Assembly (NCBI GenBank): GCA_027014065.1
Contig: JALWEL010000201.1
Span: forward strand, 1-24,217
Length of the DNA stretch: 24,217 bases
Direction: 5' to 3'
Source of the DNA: DHVE2 group archaeon
GTDB taxonomy: Archaea > Thermoplasmatota > Thermoplasmata > Thermoplasmatales > Aciduliprofundaceae
Positions within the stretch are counted from its first letter, which is position 1. Each line of letters starts with the position of its first letter. Below, piece by piece: positions 1 to 7,700 of this stretch. A program made the translations under genes and the position numbers. Under the pieces are notes generated by a model that saw only the letters and a program-made list of their open reading frames with translations, was not told the origin of the DNA and did not search any database.

Positions 1-1
1 G

Positions 2-652
2 GGTAAAGAGGAAATTGCGGTGGAGCTTCCAAATGGCGTATATGTGCCTTACAACTCCGAAATCGTTTTAGAAGGAACGTTGACGAACGAGTATCACGAA
101 GAGGGGCCATTCGTGGACATAACCGGCACATACGACATCGTTAGAAATCAGCCAGTAGTGAAATTCAAGCGCATGTACTATCGCTCGAAAACACTGCATC
201 TTCTCATTTCCGGAGGATTGGAGCATTACAACCTGATGGGCATGCCCAGAGAGCCCACAATATACAGAGCAGTGAAAAACGAGGGAGTTGATGTATTAGA
301 CGTACGGCTCACCCCCGGCGGCTGCTCGTGGTTGCATGGAGTGGTAAAAATAAAGAAGAAGAGCGATGATGATGGCAGGAAAGCCATTTACGGCGCATTC
401 AAGGGTCATCGTTCCATGAAGCACGTGGTTGTGGTGGACGAGGACATAGATATCGACGACCCCTACGACGTGGAATTTGCAATAGCCACGAGATTCCAGG
501 GGGATCGCGATTTAATAAAGATGGGGCCAACCCGAGGCTCCTCGCTGGATCCGAGTGCCTACGAAGGGCACATGACCATAAAATTAGGGTTTGATGCCAC
601 AATGCCCCTCGACGAGAGGGAGAAGTTTCTGAGGGTGAAAAATATTAATTAG
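2..652 (+). CDS. UbiD-family decarboxylase, C-terminal part (5' end outside window)
   Basis: The reading frame is open from base 2 and ends with TAG at 650-652, so the true start lies upstream; the GTG at 20 is only an internal codon. About 216 residues are visible. Recognisable UbiD-family pieces, in order, are E-I-V-L-E-G, E-G-P-F-x-D-x-T-G, a G-G-x-E-H-x-x-x-M-G-x-P-x-E segment, an L-T-P-G-G segment and V-V-V-D-E-D-I-D-I-x-D-P. The acidic residues of the first motif sit where UbiD enzymes carry active-site glutamates. The family decarboxylates unsaturated or aromatic acids using prenylated FMN made by a UbiX partner, which is not in view. In many archaea a UbiD homologue acts as anhydromevalonate phosphate decarboxylase of the modified mevalonate route. 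That role is possible here but cannot be told from sequence. It may instead act on another aromatic acid. The family assignment is firm, the substrate is not. Confidence 0.85.
   Translation, partial: GKEEIAVELPNGVYVPYNSEIVLEGTLTNEYHEEGPFVDITGTYDIVRNQPVVKFKRMYYRSKTLHLLISGGLEHYNLMGMPREPTIYRAVKNEGVDVLDVRLTPGGCSWLHGVVKIKKKSDDDGRKAIYGAFKGHRSMKHVVVVDEDIDIDDPYDVEFAIATRFQGDRDLIKMGPTRGSSLDPSAYEGHMTIKLGFDATMPLDEREKFLRVKNIN
633..650 (+). promoter_or_regulatory. Putative TATA/BRE promoter of purB
   Basis: An A/T-rich block (AAATATTAA at 640-648, preceded by the purine-rich GGTGAAA) overlaps the end of the upstream decarboxylase gene. Its centre lies about 27 bases before the purB ATG at 672, and no convincing Shine-Dalgarno site precedes that ATG. 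This fits an archaeal TATA box giving a leaderless transcript. It is inferred from spacing only. Confidence 0.5.
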
Positions 653-671
653 TGGATTAGCATCTACGAAT

Positions 672-2000
672 ATGCTGGTATGTCCCCTGGATTACAGGTA
701 CGGAAGAGAGGAAATCAAGAGAATATTTTCCGAGGAGGCGAAGCTCCGTTACATGCTTAAGGTGGAATTCTCTCTGGTCAAAGCATGGGTAAATCTGGGA
801 GTTGTGCCCGAGAATTGCATAGGAGAGGTGGAAAAAAATATCAACTCGGTGAAATTGGAGAGGGTAAAGGAAATTGAAAGCGAAATAAAACACGACGTAA
901 TGGCGATGGTAAAGGCTCTCGCGGAGCTCTGCGACGATTGCGGGAAGTACATTCATCTCGGCGCTACGAGCAACGACATAATCGACACTTCCACGGCTCT
1001 CCAATTGAAAGAGTATTTGGAATATCTGGAGAGGGATTTAGAAGAATTGGAATCCACACTGGCAAAGTTGGCGGATAAATATCGCAACACGGTGATGTTA
1101 GGCCGCACTCACGGGCAGGCAGCTGTGCCTGTTACTTTCGGATTGAAGATGGCAAATTTTCTCGCGGAGATTCTGAGGCATCACGAGAGATTAAGAGAGA
1201 TTAAAAAAAGAATTTTGGTGGGGAAGATGATGGGTGCCGTGGGCACCGGTGCCGCCATGGGTAAGAATGCGTTGAAAATTCAGGAACTGGTTATGAAGGA
1301 TTTGGGCTTAGGAGAAGAAGAATCCCCCACGCAGTTAGTGGCGAGGGACAGGTATGTGGAGCTAATTTCGTTCATGGCGGGAGTGGCTACCAGCTTGGAA
1401 AAATTCGGCACGGAGATTCGCAACTTGCAGAGGAGCGAGATAGGGGAAGTTCAGGAGGGCTTCGATGTGGAGAAACAGGTGGGCTCGAGTACCATGGCGC
1501 ACAAGAAGAATCCCATAACTTCCGAGAACATCTGCGGCCTTGCCAGAATAATCAGAAGTCAGCTAATTCCAATGCACGAGAGCGCAATTCTATGGCACGA
1601 GAGAGATTTAACGAACTCTTCCGCCGAGAGATTCATTATCCCCCACACCTGCGTCCTCTTAGATGATATACTGGTGAAAATGAATCAGGTTTTCAAGAAT
1701 TTAGTGGTAAACGAAGAAAGAATGCTGAAAAATCTGAGGGAGCACGAGGAGGTCATGGCCGAGCGGATGATAATGTTTCTCGTTGAGCACGGATGGAGCA
1801 GGCAGGACGCCCACGAGAAGTTGAGAAAGATAGCTATGAAGGAAGGGAGATTCAGGGATAATCTATTGAAGGATGAAGAGATAGGAGAACTTGTCGCGGA
1901 GGAAATAGACGAAATTTTGAATCCGCTCAATTACATAGGTGCGAGCAATGAGCTGATTGATAAAATTTTGGAGAAGAGGAAAACATTATATAATTCATAG
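672..2000 (+). CDS. purB: Adenylosuccinate lyase
   Basis: This 442-residue protein belongs to the fumarase/aspartase superfamily. It cleaves adenylosuccinate to AMP and fumarate, and SAICAR to AICAR and fumarate, in cytosolic purine synthesis. The N-terminus shows the family's 'PLDYRYG' opening. The motif H95-L-G-A-T-S-N-D supplies substrate-binding residues, H147 in G-R-T-H-G-Q is the probable general acid, and the flexible signature loop S-S-T-M-A-H-K-K-N-P at 272-281 carries the catalytic serine. The length is typical for the family. The ATG at 672 is chosen because it begins the family N-terminus and sits about 27 bases after a TATA-like block. It follows the decarboxylase gene by 19 bases, and the galT promoter is embedded in its last codons. 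It looks intact and housekeeping, with no obvious tie to the sugar operon. Confidence 0.96.
   Translation: MLVCPLDYRYGREEIKRIFSEEAKLRYMLKVEFSLVKAWVNLGVVPENCIGEVEKNINSVKLERVKEIESEIKHDVMAMVKALAELCDDCGKYIHLGATSNDIIDTSTALQLKEYLEYLERDLEELESTLAKLADKYRNTVMLGRTHGQAAVPVTFGLKMANFLAEILRHHERLREIKKRILVGKMMGAVGTGAAMGKNALKIQELVMKDLGLGEEESPTQLVARDRYVELISFMAGVATSLEKFGTEIRNLQRSEIGEVQEGFDVEKQVGSSTMAHKKNPITSENICGLARIIRSQLIPMHESAILWHERDLTNSSAERFIIPHTCVLLDDILVKMNQVFKNLVVNEERMLKNLREHEEVMAERMIMFLVEHGWSRQDAHEKLRKIAMKEGRFRDNLLKDEEIGELVAEEIDEILNPLNYIGASNELIDKILEKRKTLYNS
1977..1995 (+). promoter_or_regulatory. Putative TATA/BRE promoter of galT, inside the end of purB
   Basis: ATTATATAA at 1985-1993, preceded by the purine-rich AGGAAAAC, is a good match to an archaeal BRE plus TATA box. 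Its centre is about 28 bases before the ATG at 2017, and there is no Shine-Dalgarno site between, so a leaderless galT mRNA is expected. The element lies wholly inside the purB coding region. Confidence 0.6.
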
Positions 2001-2016
2001 TTTTGAACTTTTTCCT

Positions 2017-3024
2017 ATGCCTGAGATTCGAAGAGATTACGTAATCGACTCGGAGTGGGTGGTAATATCTCCTGAGAGGAACATGAGACCTTCAGATTTC
2101 AAAGTTAACCCTGCGCAAAATTCCGGTACAAGCAAATGTCCATTTTGCCCCGGGCACGAGAGCATGACTCCCCCAGAAATTTTAGCTTACAGGGAAGATG
2201 GGGAGAGAGATGGAGAGGGATGGTGGATTAGGGTGATTCCCAATAAATATCCGGCGCTTAGAATTGAAGGGGATTTGGATTACAGAGAATCAGGAATAAT
2301 AAGGAGCATGAACGGGATAGGGGCTCATGAGGTCATAATCGAAACCCCTGATCACAATGTGAAACCATACGAATTACCAGAGAAGCAAATGCACGAAATA
2401 ATAAGGGCGTACATAGACCGCTATATCGACCTCACCAAAGATAAGAGATTCAAGTACATTCTAATTTTCAAAAACTACGGGAAGGACGCAGGAGCATCTC
2501 TTTCGCACCCACATTCCCAGCTCATAGCCACTCCAATGATTCCCCCCAACATAGCGGAAGAGTTGGAAGGAGCAAAGAAATATTACATAAGAACCAATGG
2601 GAAATGCATATACGACGAAATCATAAGAAAGGAGAAGGAAATAGGAGAGAGGGTAGTTCTGGAGAGCGATAATTACATAGTGATTTGCCCCTATGCTTCT
2701 CGTTTCCCATTCGAGATGTGGCTTTTGCCAAAGTTCCACGAGGCTCGGTTTGAGAAGATAGCGCTGAACGACGAGTTCGTTTGGGAGCTTGGCAGAGTTC
2801 TTAAAGAAACACTGCGCAAATTATTTGCCACCATTCCCGATGTGCCTTTCAACTACTACATTCACACCTCGCCAATAAACACAAAGAATGAATATCGTTA
2901 TTATCACTGGCACATGGAGATAATGCCCCGGTTGTCCAAACCCGCGGGTTTCGAGTGGGGCACGGGCTTCTACATAAATCCCATGCCACCCGAAAGGGCA
3001 GCGGAGATTTTAAGAGAAAAATGA
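2017..3024 (+). CDS. galT: Galactose-1-phosphate uridylyltransferase
   Basis: This 335-residue HIT-superfamily enzyme swaps UMP between UDP-glucose and galactose 1-phosphate (Leloir pathway) in the cytosol. Visible features are a zinc-type C41-P-F-C44 pair, the nucleophile motif H164-P-H166-S-Q (H166 would carry the uridylyl group; bacterial enzymes usually read HPHGQ), and the C-terminal H297-W-H299. The spacing of these motifs closely follows E. coli GalT. The frame extends upstream to an ATG at 1957, but that would add 20 residues encoded inside purB and across the TATA box. The ATG at 2017 gives the normal family N-terminus (P-E-I-R-R-D) and fits leaderless transcription. It stands just upstream of the polysaccharide operon but has its own promoter. 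Some archaeal GalT-like proteins may use other NDP-sugars, so the exact substrate is inferred from family. Confidence 0.92.
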   Translation: MPEIRRDYVIDSEWVVISPERNMRPSDFKVNPAQNSGTSKCPFCPGHESMTPPEILAYREDGERDGEGWWIRVIPNKYPALRIEGDLDYRESGIIRSMNGIGAHEVIIETPDHNVKPYELPEKQMHEIIRAYIDRYIDLTKDKRFKYILIFKNYGKDAGASLSHPHSQLIATPMIPPNIAEELEGAKKYYIRTNGKCIYDEIIRKEKEIGERVVLESDNYIVICPYASRFPFEMWLLPKFHEARFEKIALNDEFVWELGRVLKETLRKLFATIPDVPFNYYIHTSPINTKNEYRYYHWHMEIMPRLSKPAGFEWGTGFYINPMPPERAAEILREK

Positions 3025-3028
3025 GGGA

Positions 3029-3046
3029 AGAAAAACATAAAATACC
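3029..3046 (+). promoter_or_regulatory. Putative main promoter of the polysaccharide uptake operon
   Basis: The 42-base gap between galT and the first operon gene holds GAAAAA followed by CATAAAATA at 3036-3044, centred about 27 bases before the ATG at 3067. This is the right distance for an archaeal TATA box and a leaderless or nearly leaderless transcript. All six downstream genes lack comparable gaps, so this is probably the operon's main promoter. No clear palindromic operator is seen. Confidence 0.5.
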
Positions 3047-3066
3047 ATAACACATTTGAAGGTTGG

Positions 3067-4761
3067 ATGAGAGCTGTTGCTATAATCATTGGGGCAATGC
3101 TCCTCTTATTGCTTTTTCCATATTCCGCATACGCTCACACATATCATTCCATAACCTGCGATGGGAACATGGATGATTGGAGAGATGATGAAAGCATGGG
3201 AACCGTGAATTCCGCCACTTTTTACATAACATTTGATTTTTACAACATATACTTTGGATTTCACAGGGGTTCTACTGACAACGATATGTTCATTGCTTTG
3301 GATGTGAAAGAGGGAGGCGCGAATAAAAGCTTAAACTGGTACGGCCAGCATGAACTTCCCTTCGATGCGGATTATTATATCGCGATAGAGAACGAGAGCT
3401 ATGCGTATCTGCTAAAATACAGCAATAATAACTGGACAGAATACCGTTCGTTGAAATCGTTGGGAGGATACATCAAAGATTGGAACGTGAATATAGAGCT
3501 TAAAATCCCCTTAAATTTAATTGGATATCCAAAAAAGGTGAATGTGATAGCATATGGACAGTGGGAAAACGCGGTAAATGTCTGGTCGGTTTGGCCTACC
3601 ACCAATCCAATGGGTAAAGGAGAGCAGAATTTCTCCAACTACATATCCCTGCCAATAAAAGCTGGCATTCATCCCTCCGATTATAAATACGGTGTGAAAT
3701 TTGCAAAGCCAAAATTCAACATTGATGGGTACCTTACGGACTGGAGCGGGGATTCAAATCTCACCAAAATAGAGGATAGCAGCGAAGACTCCGCCGGAGA
3801 CATGGAGAATGTGGTTGAGAACGAAGTGTACGAGCTTTATGTGACATGGGACGATAATTATCTTTACGTGGGATACGAGTACCGCACGGGTGTTTGGGGC
3901 GACAGCAAGTACGATAACGGAACCATGGTGTTCATAGATCCAGATTCACCATGGAATGATGGAACTACGAGCTTAGAGCATATGAACGTCTGGCCTCGAA
4001 AAATAGATTTTGGAAACTTCAGATGCGAATTCTTCTACGGAAAATGGGATGAGCAGAAGGGAAACTTTTACCATGTTCTAAGCGAGAATTTCTCCCAAGA
4101 TATATCCTACGACTTCATCGTAGCCACCACGGGGGGCAACGGGGTAAGGGGTGACGTTGAGATGGCAATTCCTTGGTACGTGCTTTATGGAAAAAATTAC
4201 AAAAGCGCCATGTACAACACCACGGGTGTGAAAATCTCTCTGGCGGTGGTGGGGCATGACAACGAAACGGCATTAGATACGATACCAGACGTTGGCGATG
4301 TGACGAAGAACACCAATTGCAGCGATGAAGTTACCATCGATTACTTCTACAACACTGGAAAGATTTTTTCACCGGAACCTTTGAAAATAATGAATTTGTC
4401 TTACGATTTCAATAGAGAATGGGTAAATATATCGTGGGAAACTAACAGAGAGGCAAATTCCACTCTGATATTCGAATCAAATGGCGCATATAAAAATTAC
4501 TCCTTTGAAGGAAATAGAACTTTCAGAGTGGAGATCATGGGTGTAACCAACGATACCCCGTTCAACATAACCGTGAAAGCGGAGGATATTTACGGCAATA
4601 TTGCCACCGAGGTTTTGGAGCACAAGGTAAACGAAAAGAACGAAGGAAATGAAACCAAGAAGAGCGGAGGAAAAATAGATTTGATTTACGTATCCATCTT
4701 AGTTTCTGGAGGAATAATAATTGTTGGTGAAGTGTTCATATACAGGAGGAGAAAAAGATGA
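3067..4761 (+). CDS. Membrane-anchored surface protein with two CBM9/DOMON-like modules
   Basis: This is a 564-residue secreted protein with no catalytic domain that I can recognise. Residues 1-23 are a signal peptide ending in A-Y-A. Two sandwich modules follow, each opening with a 'DG-x3-DW' motif (about residues 24-200 and 215-430). A fibronectin-III-like stretch spans about 440-525, and one membrane helix near 540-558 is capped by R-R-R-K-R, so the body is outside and the tail inside. The first module is clearly paralogous to the N-terminus of the next gene's product (shared T-Y-H-S-I-x-C-D-G and similar blocks such as L-P-F-x-A-D-Y). Many N-x-S/T sequons suggest glycosylation. By position it is likely a polymer-binding partner of the GH57 enzymes, a role inferred from context and module type. 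ATG 3067 is the first operon start, and its TGA overlaps the next ATG (ATGA, 4758-4761). Confidence 0.75.
   Translation: MRAVAIIIGAMLLLLLFPYSAYAHTYHSITCDGNMDDWRDDESMGTVNSATFYITFDFYNIYFGFHRGSTDNDMFIALDVKEGGANKSLNWYGQHELPFDADYYIAIENESYAYLLKYSNNNWTEYRSLKSLGGYIKDWNVNIELKIPLNLIGYPKKVNVIAYGQWENAVNVWSVWPTTNPMGKGEQNFSNYISLPIKAGIHPSDYKYGVKFAKPKFNIDGYLTDWSGDSNLTKIEDSSEDSAGDMENVVENEVYELYVTWDDNYLYVGYEYRTGVWGDSKYDNGTMVFIDPDSPWNDGTTSLEHMNVWPRKIDFGNFRCEFFYGKWDEQKGNFYHVLSENFSQDISYDFIVATTGGNGVRGDVEMAIPWYVLYGKNYKSAMYNTTGVKISLAVVGHDNETALDTIPDVGDVTKNTNCSDEVTIDYFYNTGKIFSPEPLKIMNLSYDFNREWVNISWETNREANSTLIFESNGAYKNYSFEGNRTFRVEIMGVTNDTPFNITVKAEDIYGNIATEVLEHKVNEKNEGNETKKSGGKIDLIYVSILVSGGIIIVGEVFIYRRRKR
4744..4750 (+). 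promoter_or_regulatory. Shine-Dalgarno site of the GH57-MalE gene
   Basis: AGGAGGA ends 7 bases before the ATG at 4758. It is a near-perfect match to the 16S anti-Shine-Dalgarno sequence and fixes the start of the giant fusion gene inside the end of the preceding gene. Confidence 0.85.
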
Positions 4762-7700
4762 AATGGTGGGTAACAGCCCTGATTTTGTTAATCATAATTT
4801 CCGGTATTCCGTACACATCAGCTAAGACTTATCACAGCATCGTTTGCGACGGGAAGCTCAACGACTGGAGTTCCGATGAATATTTGGGGGAGGATGCGTA
4901 CAAAGAGGCATATCTAACATGGAACTCCACCTCGCTCTTCTTCGCGTGGAACGGAACGGCGTGGGACAATGAGGGGGATCTTTTTATTTATTTGAACACC
5001 TCCTTAGGAGGAAGCACCGCATCTTATTCCTGGAACGGCATATCTTCTCATGTGCTCCCCTTCGCAGCCGATTACTTCCTCGCAGTGGAGAAAGGATTTG
5101 ATGTTCATCTGTACTCATGGAATTCAGATTGGAATGAAGTTAGCTATACCGGCAAAAATTATATTGGATGGAGCGGAAATAAAACAACGGAAATCGAACT
5201 GCCTCTTAAGGATATAGGAAATCCTAAAGCAGTGGATGTTTTAATCTTTGCGCAGTGGGAGTCAGAGGATCGGGTTTGGGCGGCGTTTCCGACGAACAAC
5301 CCTGCTGGGAATTCGCCAAGCGTGCATTTTTACTCTTATTACCACTTCGATTTAACATCCGATGTGAGCCCAAATGACCCGTCGCATATAATAACCACAG
5401 TTAACGAATCAAACGCTCCGAATCTTGATATAATTCATCCCATGGAAGGGGAGTTGATAAACACAACCTCATATACGATCATGGCCCGAGCCAACGATGA
5501 TACCGCCGTAGATGACCTCAAAGTGCAGATTGATTCCTCGCCTCCGGAAGAAATGTACGGATTGGGCAACGGAACATGGAAGTATCAGTGGGGCAACTAC
5601 ACCAAAGGGAACCATCTGATAAAGGTATACGCTTACGATGTATGCGGCAATGTGGCGATAAAAGAGGTAAACGTAACCTATGAGGGAGGAAATGGGACTA
5701 ATCCAAATGCAATAAATCTTGCAATCATTTGGCACATGCATCAGCCATTATACAAGGATCTATCCACCGGGAAATATCTGGCCCCGTGGACCAGGGTGCA
5801 CCTTGTACAGGAGTATGTGGACCATGCGTTTATCTTAAAAGAGCATCCGGACATGAAGGTAACAATCAACTTTGTCCCTGCGCTTCTATATCAAATAGAG
5901 GATGTTGCACGTGGTAATCTCACATACCGCGATGGAAAATACGTACTGGAAAACTATACCGATCCCCATTTACAATTAGCTCTTAAAACATTAAACGGGG
6001 GAGTTGCATCCCTTTCCCAAGAAGAGCGACAGAAAATTGAAACGGAATTCTTCTGGATTGCGGACTGGGTATTTCACGATAAGGATCCACTGAATGTTTA
6101 TTATGCTTCCCTCGCAAATAAAGTGGATAAGGGAAAACAACTGAGCGATCAGGAAATTTTGGATCTGGAAGTTTCTTATTTCCTGTTGCAGATCAGCAAA
6201 CCCCTAATCGAGGGAAAGTACGGGAAGCAGTACATGGACTCTAAACTCTGGGGCATGCTAAATCAAAGTGGAGGATTCTCAAAAAGTGATTTGGCGTACG
6301 TGATTCAAAAGCAATTCGACATCGCCAGAATCGTACTACCTACCTATAGAAGCATAAAAAACGCCGAGTTTACCTGCTCCCCTTATTACCATCCCATAAT
6401 GCCCCTTCTTTTAATGCCCGGGTGGGTTGGGCAGCAGAGCGGAATACATGTGCGTAAAGGAGTTTGGTACAACGATACCATGTGGCAACTCGAAGCGGGG
6501 AGGGATGAGTTCAAGAAGGTATTCGGCTATTATCCCGTTGGGCTCTGGCCCTCGGAGGAGGCCGTGTCGCAGGCGGTCATAAAACCGGTCAATCAAAGCG
6601 GTGTTAAGTGGATGGTTTCCGATACCTACGTTCTGGATAAATCCGGATACGATGTGATAGATAAGGGTAGTGATTTCATAAAGAACCCCGATTACATGTA
6701 TCAGGCATACATAGCAGAGGATGAAAAGAACCATTCCTCCGTGTACATGGTGTTCCGCGACCGCGTGCTTTCGGACCGCATAGGATTCGTGTACAATCGA
6801 ATGAGCGCGGAGGATGCGGTTAAAGATTTTATAAACTACGTGGAGCGCGCTGCCACGTACTTCCCAGATCCGCAAAATCACTTGGTAGTAGTGGCTTTAG
6901 ATGGGGAAAACTGGATGTTCATGAACAATCCTTCCTACGAAGATAATGGCAGGGATTTCCTCAATATGCTCTACGAGAAGGTATCCGAGGATCCAAATAT
7001 CAGACCGGTCACAGTGAACGAATTCTTAGAGAAGCACGGGGCCACGGGAAAAATAACGCATCTGGCGACGGGTTCATGGATGGACGGAAATCTACTAACA
7101 TGGGAAGGAGAGCCTGATGAAGACACCGCGTGGAACTGGTTAGCAGAGGCAAGAAGGGAACTGGTTAATTACACGAAACTCCACGGTAATGATTCCCACG
7201 CCATGGTGGCATGGCAATCGCTGTACCCCGCGGAGGGTTCGGACTGGTTCTGGTGGTACGGAACTGACGAAACGACGAGGGACGAACCCATGTTCGACCA
7301 TCTCTTCAAGACGCACCTCATAAACGTATATAGGGCAATAGGGGAAAATCCACCCATATACCTCACTGCCGAAATCAAAAAACCACAGAATCCGGATAGA
7401 ATTGGAGGTGCATTTACCCCAAACGTTGATGGAGAGATGGAGAAAGGATGGAGTAAAGCTTTCCTGTACAACGACTCAGATACGAACGACTCCTTTGGAA
7501 TAAATCAACTCTATGTTACCTATGACCCGCAATCTCTGTACTTTTTAATCAGATTGAATAGTCCGGCTAAAAATTTCATCAACAGGGATGTTGATCTCTC
7601 GCTGTACTTTTCCACACCGAGCCCCGAAAATATGAATCTCCCCGACATAAACTACATGCCCGTATATGGCACTACCGCTTTAGGGTTTCCCGTAAAATAC

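Noticed and set aside
1957..2016. Longer start for galT
   Set aside because: It overlaps the end of purB and the TATA element; the shorter form matches family length and motif numbering.
6411..6881. 156-codon open frame on the minus strand
   Set aside because: It mirrors the conserved GH57 catalytic core, has no ribosome site or promoter, and its translation shows no family features.
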